This document shows, one piece after another, positions 1-13,200 of a stretch of 64,000 nt of DNA; position 1 is the first letter of the stretch, and each line of letters opens with the position of its first letter. Where the stretch lies: positions 3,874,430-3,938,429 of the forward strand of contig CM041204.1 in the NCBI GenBank assembly GCA_023078555.1, written 5' to 3'. The position numbers and the translations under genes were made by a program. The stretch is from Ulva prolifera. Lineage: Eukaryota; Chlorophyta; Ulvophyceae; Ulvales; Ulvaceae. Under the pieces are notes generated by a model, which did not search any database, was not told the origin of the DNA, and saw nothing but the letters and a program-made list of their open reading frames with translations.

Positions 1-62
1 AAGATCTGGCAGAAACTCAAGCACGATGGAGAAAGCATGGACAGGCCTCTCCGGGAGCTCAC

Positions 63-1802
63 CTCAAAGCGCATGCGCTTCAGCGACGACAGGATCGCCG
101 CCGGCGAGTCGGCGTCATGCCGGATGCGCATCTGCCAGACGTCCGCCCCGTCGGACATCAGCAGGTGTGCACGCCCGGCTGCGATCCGGCTCATCTTCGG
201 CAGCGCCCTGACGAAGCGCGCCGAGCCCCCGCTGCACAGCATCCCCTGCGCCGCGCCGCGCCCCCAGAGAACCACGGCACCCGACCGCGTCAGCGCCGCG
301 CAGAACGCTGTCCCCGCCACGACGTCCACAGCTCCCCCATGCTCTGCAATCAGCCGCGCGGGTCGCCCGTCCACCGGCCAGCCCTCCGTCTGCACCGCGT
401 TGCCGTTCGCAAACTGCTGCTCATGGCCGTAGCCAAACATCCACACCTCCCCGGCCGCGGTGAGCGCGACGCTGCATGGCCCCGCTGCCGCAGCCTTCAC
501 GACTGGGACCTCATGTAGCCCCAGCGCCTTCCACCCCGCCGCTCGCGCTGCCCGGTGTGCCTCCTCTGGCTGAAGGTGCCCCGCGCCCTGAGCTGCACCG
601 TCATACCCCAGCATGCCATGATCTTCCGCAAACAGCGACAAGCCCGGGCCAGCGTTCGGGCCCCCGCCGCGCGGCATCGCGCTGAGGAGGTCCACGAACT
701 GCTGGGGATTGCGCACGCCAGCTGTGAGGCCGAGTGCAGCGAGAGTCTTGTTGAACTCGATCTCTGCAAAGGTGACGACGCGGGGGCCGTCTGAGAACGC
801 ATCAAATGGTGGACTGACGTCCCGTCCGATTCGCACGGGAAAGTGGCTCTGGTTAGGCACGATGTCGTTCCACTTGAGCAGGTCTGAGACACTTGAGAGG
901 CCGGCTGCCGCGGCTGCACGTTTGTTTGCGCTGACATGCGCTGCATCGACAGGGATGTGGGTGTTGGCAATGCTGACAGCGGACTCCTTGTCCAGTGTGG
1001 GTGGCGGCCGCGAGAGGTGGCCTGCTACAGCATCACCCGTGGCAACGGACTGTAGGCCCATCGACTGTAACTGCAAATCGGTAAGGGAGTCTCAGTCACC
1101 TAGCGCTCGAGTCTGCAAGCGGCTAGTGACAAGGCATGGACCCATTGTATCAGTCATGGACACAAGGCCAGTTGAAGATGAACATCTAGAGGTACACACC
1201 CTGCTGTTCATGTGATCTCGCATGACCATCACCGGCATTGAGTTTGAATCCCCAAACCTCGCGGAACGCTTGCTGATCCGAGGCTTGTCAAACTCAGAAT
1301 TCAACGACTGCAATGGACTCCCCAGCCCTAGTTGCCCCCAGTCGTTACTACCAGCGGCCCACATGCTCCCATTCTGATCGATGAAGAGCATGTGGGTGTC
1401 ACCTATTGCGACATTGCTAAATCTGGTTGATGGGTCCAGTTGCTGGATCATCCGCGGCATCCCCTCCGAATCAGATCTTCTACCAATACCGAGCTCGCCA
1501 TTCGTGTTTCGGCCCCATGTGTACACTGATCCATCCTCAAGGATAGCTGCAGAATGTCTGTGTCCCGCAAAAATACCCGCGATGGGTAGCGATGGCAGAT
1601 CCCGGACCGTTTTCGGCCTGATCAACGTGCCATTCAATGGAACTCCACATTGATTACTATCGCTCTTTCCCCTGCAATGACAGCTCGGCTCAGGTGCGCC
1701 CGCATCTCGGGAACAACACAATAGTGGCAAACAGCTGATGACGAAGTCACGGTCGACAATGCCAATGCAGGGCTGCACCAACTGCGCCCTCAAAGAAGGC
1801 AT
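63..1802 (-). CDS. RCC1-repeat (beta-propeller) protein, 3' end off the window
   Basis: Two exons are readable on the minus strand: 1802-1200 and 1070-63, joined in phase 0 across a 129-nt intron (donor GTGTGT, acceptor TTTGCAG). A further donor, GTGAGC, follows position 63, so the gene continues past the left edge. The first exon has RCC1 blades such as FAGHRHSAAILEDGSVYTWG, then AIGDTHMLFIDQNGSMWAAG with GQLGLG. The 336-codon second exon carries later blades (CSVALTAAGEVWMFGYG; AFCAALTRSGAVVLWGRG; RIAAGRAHLLMSDGADVW). RCC1 propellers are protein-interaction or nucleotide-exchange platforms; the partner here cannot be told. The Met at 1802 is only the first in-frame ATG; an acceptor-like TTGCAG near 1674 could instead open this exon, so the N terminus is uncertain. 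The blades are degenerate, so it is an RCC1-like protein rather than RCC1 itself. Confidence 0.82.
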
Positions 1803-4800
1803 ACCATGCTATAAGCTTCGATAGCGCTTTCTTGTCTTTCTTGAGCTGGTGTGCAGAGTCCCAGGCTGCCTTCGTGGCGGATGCACCCATGAGGCAGACG
1901 TTGGTCCAACCCACCAGGTCCAATCAGGTCTGATGAGCACGAGATTGACTCCAGCTATTGTAGACTCCTGCTTCAAGTCCTAACAACGTGGCAAGTGGTC
2001 TAGGCCTGGGTTCCGTGGGCACTCAAGCAATCCCCGTAGCGTCCACGCGACCAACCGCAGTATGGTTGGTATGAGCGTATTGTAAATCAAATTGAAGCAA
2101 CACTCAGTAGGACCGGCCGTACAGGAGCCATGCTTATAGCGAGGTAACGCAGATGAGAGTTGATCACCCACTTGCCAATCTTCACCTACCAGCACATATG
2201 CAGCGGACTTGCGGTGCAAGTCACTGTTACCAACTTGTGCAGACTCTGTTGTAACATCTGCATACCAGACTGCGCGTCGGTCCAAGGAGCGTTCGCAGCT
2301 GACGTGGACGCCAGCGGGTGGTTCACTCCCGTCACACACTGGATGGTCCATGCACTGCACGTGCGGTGCACCCGACACCAAACGACTCTACAGCGTTTGT
2401 GTGTTTCCCAATCGTCCGTATGTCTCTGCTGGTACAGATTCTGTCGATGCAAGGCGATATGTGCGACGCGTGCCATGTCGCGGGCTGGCGGACCTGGTAA
2501 ACATGACTGTCTCGAGATACTACTCGCGATGATGTGTTTCCATACCAGAAAGCACTTTTTGAAACTTACATGTCACCAAAGCTGTATTGTTGATGAAGTC
2601 GTCCGGATTCTTGAACACAAGAAACCGCCCCGCGAGTTCAGGCGGGGCAGAGGCCGTAACGTGTTGCTCGACAGCACTTCAACCTCCAGAGTGCTGGCAG
2701 CAATGCCCCGGGTGACACAAGTACGATTCCTTTGTAATTCAGGTTCAATTTCATAAGATTTGCCGATCCGGACTGTGGTTAGAAGTATTCGAACATGATA
2801 GGTGCAATTCAGTAGCTTGGTACTGTTTGAAACAGTGCCTGAACTTGTGCTAGGCATCACTGCTAAACGCAACTTGAAACAGGCGCTGCTACTTTCCACT
2901 TTCAGGATTTTGTGTTTTGGTGTACAATGCACATTCGGCAATTATATGCCTTTGGTGCTCAACAAAACAATTGACACAAACAGCCTCGTCCCTGATCAGG
3001 ATGCCTTCTTCAGAAGCGACTACATCGATGATATGCCCAGATAGGCACCAGCATATCCACGAAGACCGCCGTATGACTCATAAGCTGACAATTTCCGTGT
3101 GTGCAATTACCTGAATAGCTTTGCAGCATGTTTTGCAGAATTTCTATGTCACGCTTCAGTGCATAGTGGAGCAGAATAGACACAGAGAGTCGTAAGCAGC
3201 AATAAAAAAAAAAGGTCACCACAGTTTGCAATCATCCACAGGCTGTCATTGGTTCCGCAATCCGTGCTGAACAAGTCAAGTACACGCAGGAGAAACACAA
3301 TGTGAATGACGACTGCAGCCGTTGAGCGATGAACAGGTTTGCGTATAATCTGCAGCCATCTACAGGCTGATAGAATGTCACAACGATCGGCACTGGTGGC
3401 CATGGCGAAACTGGTCGAGGCCGCCCCACACGAGTCCGCCGGGCCGACTGATAGCGGGGGCCCCGGCCCCGAAACCCGCTGCCGTCCCCTTGGCTGCGCT
3501 CCACCCCCAAAGGAGCAGATATTTGCAATAGAGTTTCAGAACTGTTGTCCTGTCAATTGAATTTCACAGCAGCAGACACAGGCAGTGACACACCATGGTG
3601 AAGCTGATCCAGAAGGTGGTTATGGGGGCTGCCATGGCCTCCGCAAAGCGTGCAGGGCGTCCAAGCAAGAGTGTCACACTTGCAGATGGACGCCACGGGC
3701 GCGTCCACCCATTACGGCCCTGTCAAGGCTGCGGACTGGGTGAGCAAGCCATGGGTGGGCCATACTTTAAGGTGCGGCCGAGTGCTCGAATTCTGACCTC
3801 CTGTAGGCTTGTGTTCCCTGATTCGTATGGAACCAGCCTGATTCCTATAGAACCAGGGAGCACACATAAATCTGCCTCATGGTTTGTGAGTGATTGGAAT
3901 GCGTGAAACCGTTTGTCGAAGGGCTTTCTACACAGTAGTCCCCGCAAGAGGCTCACTCTCGGGGTGTGTCAAATGTCTGGTTGAGCTTACTGTAGGTGAG
4001 CTCTGATAGCACTTCATCCTCCGGGGGCCTTCAAGCTCTGAAATTGGACCTGGGGTACTCTGATGAGTACATGTGTTTGAACTCTCCAGGCAGCTCTGCA
4101 CGGAAGACATCAAGACACCGAGTCAATGCAGTCAGGAACTGTGGTCAGGCAAGCCGAGCAGAGGTTCTGTACGACCCTCCCTTAGCTCTAGATCTACGGC
4201 CTGTGACCGGACATCGTGATATGTGCAGCTGCCCGAGGGGAGGAAATAAGGCGATGGTCCAATATTGCACGTGTACAGGAAGTGCACCAAGGAGTACAGT
4301 CATGATCAGGCACGCTGGCGCCCTGGTCAGCTATCTCGCATGTGGATGGCTGCTGTCCTCTGTGTTGCAAGGACACAGCAAGCAAGGCAGGTAGCACCGC
4401 GGGCAACAAGCAGGGGAACCGCGCACCCACGCAATCAGCAACACGCAGCACATATCAACACACCCGTGCAACTTCAGCACCCGCTGTCCTCTGTGCAACA
4501 GCCGGCACAGGCGGTGTTCACAGGTACTTGGCAAATGTCCCCATGGCTGGTGACCCGGATGTTGCCTCGTTTATGCATGAGGTTTTCAAGTTGCTGTCAG
4601 GGCATGGTCATACAGGGCTGGCAGAGTTCAGGGGCTCATACTCAGCGTGTGAAATGAAGCATATACCGAACCGTGTCACAGAGTGGAAGCGGTAGCAGAG
4701 GTGGTCGAGCACTGCTCACGGGAGTGCCTCGAGAATTTGCTCGTTCTCGTTGTCTCTCTCGCTCTCATGAGCGAGAGCTCTATGTGTTTCTTGGACACCC

Positions 4801-5228
4801 TGAGAATAGCTTCGCACTCCATCTGTCCCATGTTGAACAGGCGTTGGAGATGTCCTAACATGGCGTGTTGACCCAATGCTGGCGCACCTCAACCTCGCAC
4901 CCATTCCTGTGTGGTGAGGGTATGCTGGGTGTGTCGCTTGACAGTGAAACGGTGAAAAAGACACTGCTCGTTCACATGACATGTTTGTGGCTCTGCTGGC
5001 ATGGCATTGGAACCTCTTTGCATCATTGTCGTTGGTATTGTAAAACGTAACAAAGCGCTGTAACTGGACACATGTACAGGCAATACCAGCTCAATCCATC
5101 CAATGGCAAGGTTCCAGGCAACACGAGGCCAGACCATCTCAGTCCTGGGCACAGTTATGCGCACATCAGCATGCTCCAGACCGGGATAGCTCTGAGGCTG
5201 CATCACAACTAGGGGGGTAGGCACTTGG

Positions 5229-5460
5229 GCCTAGGATGTGTTCACTGGGAACGCGGAGCACTCAGGCATCCCCAGGACTCCATGGGAACACCTATGGACT
5301 TGCAAAAACCCCCCGGCCATCACAGAAACGCCATTGAACACGAAAGGGTAGAATCGACCTTTTCGACCGAAATCGTATGCATGGCTGGGCACTTTGGCCT
5401 GTTGTACCCATTTTGACCTTTCAGGCGCCCAACGCATGCCCAATGGCCTCTAGACACCCC
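5229..5460 (-). repeat. Dispersed repeat family A, copy 1
   Basis: Read on the minus strand, this copy shares the order of motifs seen in copies 2-4: GGCATGCGTTGGGCGCC near the start, GCATGCATACGATTTCGGTCG in pieces in the middle, then TGCCTGAGTGCTCCGCGTTC and a GGTGAACAC-like end. It has no coding capacity. The family looks non-autonomous; I found no clear terminal repeats or target duplication. Confidence 0.65.
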
Positions 5461-6482
5461 CAGTATGCCTCTGTTGATCTTTATGAGGCTCGCTTCCATG
5501 CTCTGTGTCTCTGTGGGCTAATGACTAGCAGTCAGTGCCACCTGTGGCTTGGATGGATCGCAAACTGCGACCTGGTGGTTCTTGCACAGCCAGGATTGCA
5601 TGATGGATGTGTAGGCCGCAGGTGTGTGTCCCTCTGATGCTGTGGCGATTTTGATCCTGTGTTCTGCGCCTACACAAAGGATGTCTTCATATTGTGCAAA
5701 TCATAGCTGCTATATGTGGCTTGCATGTACTATGTCAGACGTGATTGTGTTCGTCAGTATAAGTTCAAAATAGCTGCTCACTGATGTGATATCGTATTGC
5801 CATTGCATGCCTTGACTTGTGCAACTGAACCTGAAAACAGCTACTTGAACACTTGTCCCACTGGCCAGGCCCACACAAACATGGTATTCATTTCGACCTT
5901 CAGAAGTGAATATCTGTAATTAAACATCATCAAATATTCTGGGACACCGCGGGCAATAGTGCAGCCGTTCCAGGTCTGTAGACAGACGCAGGCAAGCTGC
6001 GTCTCATACACAGGTCGCATGGTGATCGGAATTCGCAAAATTCTTCACATGCGAGACAAGGGTCTGATATTTTCTAGCAGTCATAGCTGGTGTAACAGAT
6101 GTAATACTGTCAGCCACAAAGGGAGCAACAGTCTCCAACAGAACCACGCCACAACCTTCCTAGCCACTGCGCTGAGCATGGGGCTTGACGGGCCAGCGAC
6201 ATGTTTGAGTCTATACATTTCATACGTGCGTGGAGGAAAGCCCTGATGCCTGCGGTAAATTCGAATCTGCCGATCGCGAAGGCGAAACCAGGGACATTTC
6301 AGGGATTTGAGCCTGATGGGCGTCACGCACTAGACACACATTATCTTTATCAATCTTCCAGATCTTCAAAGCATAATTGAATAACAGGAGCGATGGCCTC
6401 CATCCACGGTCAAAGATACAGGCTTGTCACTAACGAGTCGTCAGTCGGAAGCCACTAGAGCAGGTCGGTATGTGACTGAACA

Positions 6483-6755
6483 AATGTGGGCCATACTATA
6501 GTGTTTTTAGGGCGTTCTCGGCCCAATGAGGTCATTGGGCATGCGCTGGGCGCCATTTCGGACCGGATGGGCAATAACGCGATTTTCGGCGAGAACCCCC
6601 TTTTGGCTGGGCGCTTTCACAGCTGGTGCCCAGCGATCGCCCTACGATGCCCGGGGCCCCGCGGGGGGTCATTGCGAGTCCATAGATGTGCCCATGCAGT
6701 CCTGGGGGTGCCTGAGTGCTCCGCGTTCCCGGTGAACACGTCCCAGGCGCCAGAG
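6483..6755 (+). repeat. Dispersed repeat family A, copy 2
   Basis: Opens with TATAGTGTTTTTAGGGCG and GGGCATGCGCTGGGCGCC and closes with GTGCCTGAGTGCTCCGCG then TTCCCGGTGAACACG. It is oriented opposite to copy 1, 1 kb away. Copy 4 at 38.46 kb starts with the same ATTATAGTGTTTTTCGGG block. The open frames inside are a by-product of its GC-rich sequence. Confidence 0.7.
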
Positions 6756-7091
6756 TGCCTACCCCCCTTCACAATTGTGCATGATAGGGCTGCAGCTGTG
6801 TAGCCGTGCTGCCGAGGAGCTTGCATGTGTGCAAATCGCTGTGGCCAGGACTCAGATGAGTGTGTTGTGAGGCTTTGTGACAACACCTGGCATCCACTAC
6901 TCCTGAAACACCACGAGCGTTGCTGGGCAGCATGCATGCATGATGAAACACGACTGAAACACGGCGAGCTCAGGCCTTTGAAACACAGTTCAATGCAGCG
7001 AAGCTCCTCATTGTGAGCCAGTGCTCACTGGTATGTTGCAGAACTGCTAGCCTGAGCGCTGGTGCAGAAGTGTTAGCCTAGACTGCCGCGA

Positions 7092-7164
7092 CAGTAAGCG
7101 TTTCCCATTGCCTGAAGCTCTGCAGAGCTCTGCATGTGCATCAGGCAATGGGAAATGCTTACTG
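7092..7164. repeat. Foldback hairpin, about 24-bp arms
   Basis: The arm CAGTAAGCGTTTCCCATTGC (continuing CTGA) is answered by its near-perfect reverse complement ending at 7164, with a single mismatch and a loop of about 25 nt that is itself partly palindromic (GCTCTGCAGAGC). It could be a tiny foldback element or a small-RNA precursor; the sequence does not decide. Confidence 0.7.
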
Positions 7165-9119
7165 TTGCAGCTGAGCCGCAAACAGAGTATCTCCATGCAT
7201 GAGATAAAGACAGATCGGCCAGTGAGTATGCAGACGGCCATGCCTTTACATTTGGCCAGTGGCAAAGCGTCCAAGGAAGCATTCTGAAGTGACCATGATT
7301 CTAGGCATGGTACAGAGAGCAGAGTGTTTGCATGTGCACTGTCATGGGTCCATGCAACAGGCTTACACTGTGCAACAGTGCCATACCTTCATCTAGTCGT
7401 CCGGGAAGAGGAATGGCATTCTGCTGTGCCATACAGCTGGGGGCAAAAGGTCAGCCTGGGATGTCCAGTCATGATTTGTGCACGCATCTCACCTGAGGAC
7501 AGTGGCAAGATGACCAGCACCAGGAAGTCATAAGCCCCATGCAATGTGAGTGTGAGCCTGGCCTGGCGCTTACCCATCCTCAGCCGTGCATGCACAATGC
7601 CAGTGCAATGGTGCCTCAACTGTGTTACTTGCAAGGCCGTGCATGCACACACAGGGCAGCCCTTCACAAGGCCAGACCACTGAAACTGAACTTGAACATC
7701 GTCGCACCAGCGAAGAGATCGTGATGCATCGGGAGGAGTTAGCTGGCTGCGAGCCCGCCTCAGGCCAAATTCCACCTGTGCTCTGGCTGGGATGACTCAC
7801 CATGAACATGCCGGCTAGTCCTTGCCTCAGCTATTCCGAATTGTGTTCACGCATGATCAGCTTGAAAGTGATCCAAGCTGCCGAGTTGCTGTGTTTTCAT
7901 CGTCGGTGGCAACACATAGAGTAACCAGCATGGGCCATGTGTTGCAACGGCAGCTGACCCACGTCATGCTCGCATCTGGACATGGAACTGGCAGCATTCA
8001 AACGGGACAAATGGAGCGAACACGACGATGCATGTACTACCTGCAGCTGGCCCAGATCCTGTGTACGGTGTATAAACAGACGCACTGCAAGGCGCCACAG
8101 CCAGACACACCCGCGCAGCCTGTCCTCAGTAGCACCCGCACTCATCTTTGGCGCTCGATCACACCCACCGAGTGGTCGCACACAATCTTGGAATAATCAA
8201 GCTGCAGGGGTTAAGAAGGCCTGAGCGTGCACTCAAGGATAAGCCATCAGCCAGTACTTGCCGTACCGATCAACACAAGACGCCCCCCCCAGCACACTAG
8301 GTCGAGGACCCGCCTATATCTCAGGTACGAATGCGATGCAAGTCATACTCTATGTATTGCAGAGGTCTGTCAAGCGGCAAATGCGCCCTGCATCGGTACA
8401 AGCTGGTTGGTCCAGTCGGCCTGCGGGGCACTAGCCACTTCTTGCTTAAGCAGAGCGCTTGGTATTCTTCCACAATCTCGCCGAACTCCCTAAATCTGAA
8501 CAAGATTTGCATTCTGAACATACAATTGTGGCTCACGAGGATGCGAAGTATACGTAGGTCGACACTCTCGTGATGCGTCGACGTCGCGATATCGCCTGGG
8601 CCCAGCTGGGCCCGACAGGAATCAGCAAACGCAAGCTGCTAGCTAGCTGCGCAGTAGACGGCCACAGCATGAGGCATGTATTCGCGGCCAACCTGGAGCA
8701 TGTGCGCACTGTTGTTCCCGAGACCTGCAACTGCAGTGTAGTGTCGTGTACACGTTGACCGTGCCGACGTCTCCTCGATGGCCACTGCACGTTACCCAGG
8801 CATGACATCGCATCACACGTCTGGAGGGTCTCACATTGTGGGAAACGCGGATGTATTGTCCAACGACTCGACCCTCGAGGAGGTTTGACCGCCTCCCGAC
8901 ACGCGCTGATCATGACCACCGTGTGCACGCATCGATATATCGGCAGCGGTGTCCTTGCACAAGTTTGATCAGGGGCACCCGCATGTCAGTGTACTAAAGC
9001 TGGCTCGTGAGGCGTAGTGTGACGCTTCTGTGCATGCGGTCGGCAACGTGATCGACAGCGCCCACTAGCATGGAGTTGGAGATTGTTAGCTTGGTTTTGC
9101 GGAGCTGGCGTTCAGGAAC

Positions 9120-9386
9120 ATGACGTCACACGATCGTCGGGGTAATGTCCTGGCGGCCGGTGTCGTGGACATGGATGAAGCTGATGTGCAAGTGCAGCGC
9201 ACGCCGGCCGAGAACGCGTACGCTGGCGCACAAAAGTTTGATGGCCTCACGTTCACTTTGTGTATATTTCTGAATGCATTCCGAGGAGGCAGCGCGCGCG
9301 TCTTGGCTAACGCAGTTCAAACATTCCTCACACGCGTGCATCGAGATCTTGAAGAGGCACCGTCCGATGTAATTACAGAACAGTAA
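9120..9386 (+). CDS. Possible small protein, 88 aa, no family recognised
   Basis: An ATG-started frame of 88 codons ending in TAA, with reasonable amino acid composition: an acidic N-terminal half (VVDMDEADVQVQ) and a helix-like second half (FTLCIFLNAFRGGSARVLANAVQTFL in two pieces). No signal peptide, no conserved motif that I know. It may be a lone short gene, an exon of a larger gene, or chance. It lies about 0.9 kb upstream of the Ala/Cys-rich gene on the same strand. Confidence 0.25.
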   Translation: MTSHDRRGNVLAAGVVDMDEADVQVQRTPAENAYAGAQKFDGLTFTLCIFLNAFRGGSARVLANAVQTFLTRVHRDLEEAPSDVITEQ

Positions 9387-10275
9387 TCGGATTCGAACAA
9401 AGAGAAACGTCGGATATGAATCGATACTTCGTATCTCCGAGGCACCAGATGTGTCGAGGCATGATCAGCCCGACGCCGCGCTCAGCATTGCATTGGGTCC
9501 GGAGTACCAACGCGTTGCAACGTTGACGACAACTGTGCTGAGTCAGCAGCTCCTGACCCGCCGCACTACCAACTCCGCATGCGCGGGGCGACGACCAAAC
9601 ACATGCCTATTCACACCTGCATCGGGCCCTGCAGTTGCATGCATCCGGAACGGCTGATACAGATTAGTCAGGAGGCTTACAGGTCTCGCGTGCCGCCTCG
9701 ACGTGCCCCCCTTCAGGTAGCAGGGTATACTATAGCTGCGCCGCAGAGTTCGTCCGTCGGGGGCTCCCCTTCATGCATGTGCGGGTGACATTCAAGCGAC
9801 ATGTGGGGCGTGCACAGCCACTGTTAGCCACTTTAAATTTAGTTGCAGCAGCTGGACCTCCCCTGTGTGACACTACAATAAAGGCAAGCACATGCCATGC
9901 TGATCAACAGCATACGCATCTCCACCTTCTCCATTGGCACTGGTGACCACAGCAAAGCGCGTTTGCCTACGCGATCTGCTCAGAAGCCTGACCCCCCCCC
10001 CCCCCCCCCCCCCCCCAGATTTGCATGCAAACGCGCTTCTTGAATTTTCGGTACATGTTAACCGCGTGTTCTAACTTAGCATTTGTTGTCAGCGTGTTGA
10101 ACTCACGTTTTGTTCCGACTTGACTATTTTCGGAGATCTCGGTCTCTGCACTGCGGTGCGCCCGCAGCCACAAGCCATATGAGGGCCTGGAAGATGACCT
10201 GTGGCTATCCCGTCAACATGGCCACCGCTAGATCCCAGCATCTGTGCTTGCAGCCCCCAAGCAAAGACGCCAACG
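9387..10275. other. Intergenic, with a poly-C run
   Basis: Nothing coding is supported. It contains a run of 25 C at 9992-10016 flanked by near-repeated text (ACGCG...TTTGC before and TTTGCATGCAAACGCG after). The upstream side of the next gene shows no TATA box or other clear promoter element. Confidence 0.6.
9992..10016 (+). repeat. Poly-C tract, 25 nt
   Basis: An uninterrupted run of 25 C directly read from the sequence. Similar C runs occur inside intron 4 of the sulfotransferase genes, so C-tract expansion seems to be a general feature of this genome. Exact length in an assembly is unreliable. Confidence 0.9.
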
Positions 10276-13200
10276 ATGCTCAACACCGCAGCCACCCTCG
10301 CACTGGCGCTGTCCGCAGCCCTCTCTGCACCCGCCGCCGCGGCCGCCGCGCAGCACGCGCAGCACGCACAGCAGCTCACCCTGGAGAGCGCCGCCGCTGG
10401 TGATTCCGCCGCGGCGCTTGCGGAATCGCTCGCGGGCGCACGGCGCGGCCTGCGCTTCACGCGCCGCACCGCCGTGGACGGCGCTGACGGCAAAGACGGC
10501 GTCGACGGAGAGGATGGTGAAGATGGAGCTGAGGGCGCAGATGGCGCAGACGGCGAAGGGCGGGAAGCGCCCGATGACGAGGAGGACCTGGAGGGGCTGG
10601 TGGAATGCACGACCCAAACGGTGGAGATCGAGGTCAGCGTCGAGAAGAACGGCGAGATCCACGCTGACGCCAGTGCGCCGCCGGCCTCCGTGCCTGCCTG
10701 AACACATGTGACCTAGGCCATCAATCGAACTGCAGCCCTGTGGGGCAGGCCGGTGTCCTGAAGTGTTCGGCTTGGTGTGTTGTGGCGATCCAGTGTCATA
10801 GTGGCGCCTTAACACATGTGTCTGTTGTGACAAGGACCCGGTGGTTGGGACCGGCTAGGGTGTGGCTTCGGTCCAGCCTGCTTTAACTCTTGCAGCCTAC
10901 GGACTCGCAGCTGTGATGCTGCAGACAGATGCAGAGGGACTCTGAGTTGTGCTAACAAAAGTTCCCAGCCTGCTGCAGTAAGCAGCACTGCATGCATGTG
11001 CACCAGTGTTTAAGGATTCGGCGATAGCTCGCATAAAAGCGAGGAAAGTAATCATTCAAGCGTGACTTGAGCTATAAATGGTAATTATGACCCCCCCCGT
11101 CATAGCGAGCGAAGCGAGAAAAATTAATTCACGCACTATCGTATAGCTTGTTCAACGATTGCGAATTGAATTCAACGTGCCGCCCATCGCCTAGCACTTG
11201 ACTTAGTTGGAGTCGTGACTGGTGGGTTGTTGCTAGCAATGGCTGGTCGTCCGCACAGAGCCAGGCTGCCGAAGGACTACGCGACCAGATGCCTGTTTGC
11301 CAGACGTCCTGATGCCCCCGTGGGTGTCGTAAAAGTAAATGTAGATAATACTGTGGGTGCGGATGTAGTACCTGATGCGCAACCTACAGTTGGTGACCGC
11401 AGTTGCTGAGCAGCAGCCGGCAACAGAGCAGGAAGCAGCGCCACCAAGAAAACGCACGAAACCAAATATGAAGGACGTTGCGAATGCCTGCTTCGCTAAT
11501 CTGTCAGAAAGGAAGAGCGGCTACTGCAACAATGCTGGCTCAGCCTGTTCGTAGGATGTGCAAGCTGATGTGCATGATCTGGGCACGTCGACGGCCTCGT
11601 CTTCAACAAGCAACGCTACAGCGTCAGTTCAGTCTGCAGAGATTCCCATTCGTGGATGCCTGTGATCTGTGGAAGGGTCAGGGCCGATACGGAACAGCGG
11701 AGCCAGCAGCAGTTGGGTACTTGGAGTTGAAGTGTTAAGCTATGGTACAATTCCGACTCGGGCGGACTCATAGCTCATTAAGCTATGACTTAATTCGGGC
11801 CTGAACCCTTTGGTCTCTTACTAAGCTATCTACTCTCAAACAAATCCTTAAACACTGCATGTGCACTGCATGTGCTCCATCAGGGACAGAGTCAGCACAC
11901 CCCTTACCGCCTCTGTCCTCTGAATGCATTCGAGTCCGCTTGCTAGCCATCCACTGTAATCACAGTAGAGAATGCATGCAGTGGCCAGGAGTGCGTACTG
12001 CGATCACACTGACTTTGCAGGGCTCAGTGGTGCAGTGGTAGTATCACTGGATTGCCACAACAGCCCACACTGCCTGGATAGCTTTGCAGCAGTAATGCGA
12101 CAACGAATTGATTCTCTGTGACTTGCCTTGGAAGCTCACACTGCATGGATAGCCTTGGAGCACTGATGTGACAAAGGTTTGATCATCTGACAAAAGCAAC
12201 ACAGGCATCACAGCCCCACAATTGTCCATGTGTCACTAGCACACCTGTGCAGCACAGTGTTGGATAGGCTCGGAGCATTTTCAGGGCTGCCGTCTAGAAA
12301 ATAGAGCTGAATATTCAGAAATTGTTCCATGTGATGGGGCGCAAAGACCCCACATTGATGCAGCACCAACGTGATGGCCCCCTCAGCTGTGAGGAGCAGG
12401 CTGCTGTGACTAACCACTGCATCACTGATATGGCATGCATGCAGGCACCTAGATACTGCTCTGGTGGCAGCTGGCAGCAGTGGCACACATGACCCTTCAC
12501 ATAAACATGACCCAATTGATCATGAGTGCTTGCTGATCACTTCCTGAGCACTGTCGACATATGCGGTCCCGTTAATTCGGAGTTGTCAATGTCCAATAGG
12601 ATACTTTACTTTACTTTACTTTACTGTTGTCGCGGTGCTGCTTCAGGCAGTAAAGGCATGCCTGTTCCGTTGCGAATGTTTCATGTTTCTGGCTCAATTT
12701 CACCTGATCAAATGATATTCTGTTACGATGGGCATCCTATTTGTTGATTGATCTGTCACAGTTGCTTGCATGGGACAGCTGCCCAGGTGTGGCCAGAGGC
12801 TGACACGTACTGGCTTCAGCCAGTAAGGCCAGTAATAACTGCTGAGTGCGCAGTGAGCAGTGGAGTGTGCTCTCACCCTCTCTGCACATGCACAGCTCCC
12901 ACCCTCTGGCTCAGCCTCTGGCTCAGCCTCTGGCTCAGCCTCTGGCTCAGCCTCTGGCTCAGCCTCTGGCTCAGCCTGAAGCCATTACAAGTGCACCCAT
13001 TATGGTGGCACCCATTACGGTGGCATGCCAGATAGCCCATGTGTTGAGGCAAGATCTTCAATCCAGGAACTGATATTACAAATGCACAGCCCCAGAGGTC
13101 GGACAGATTCATCAGTCAGCTGATCAGCTGATCATCCCGATAACTCTCCTCTGTTGTCTCTTGGCAACTATGCATGCACACATACATAGCAGCACTACAT

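Larger units (their letters stand above)
1803..9119. other. Intergenic region without a defensible gene
   Basis: No frame here joins into a recognisable protein. Exon-like pieces exist: a well-placed ATG at 3595 (CACACCATGG) opening 103 codons, a 4504-4695 plus frame containing AGDPDVASFMHEVFKLL, and a hydrophobic minus frame at 4889-5224. They have no known family and open frames on both strands overlap. Two copies of a dispersed repeat (5229-5460 and 6483-6755) and a hairpin at 7092-7164 are annotated separately. A divergent multi-exon gene may be hidden between 2.1 and 5.3 kb; I could not prove it. Confidence 0.5.

Noticed and set aside
497-970. 157-codon minus frame beside the RCC1 exon
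   Set aside because: It overlaps in another frame the 336-codon RCC1 exon, which carries clear RCC1 blades.
2626-2656. CCGCCCCGCGAGTTCAGGCG hairpin, considered as a terminator
   Set aside because: No gene ends next to it and hairpin terminators are not expected for eukaryotic protein genes.
2160-2756. 198-codon plus frame
   Set aside because: It lacks an early ATG, the other two plus frames are open over much of it, and composition is Cys/His-rich without a motif.
12018-12065. tRNA-like D-arm text (GTGGTGCAGTGGTAG)
   Set aside because: No anticodon stem, T arm or B box follows; the following bases belong to the foldback family.
12748-13035. Repeated Leu-Trp-Leu-Ser protein frame
   Set aside because: Produced entirely by the 12-bp tandem repeat, open in several frames and inside an intron.
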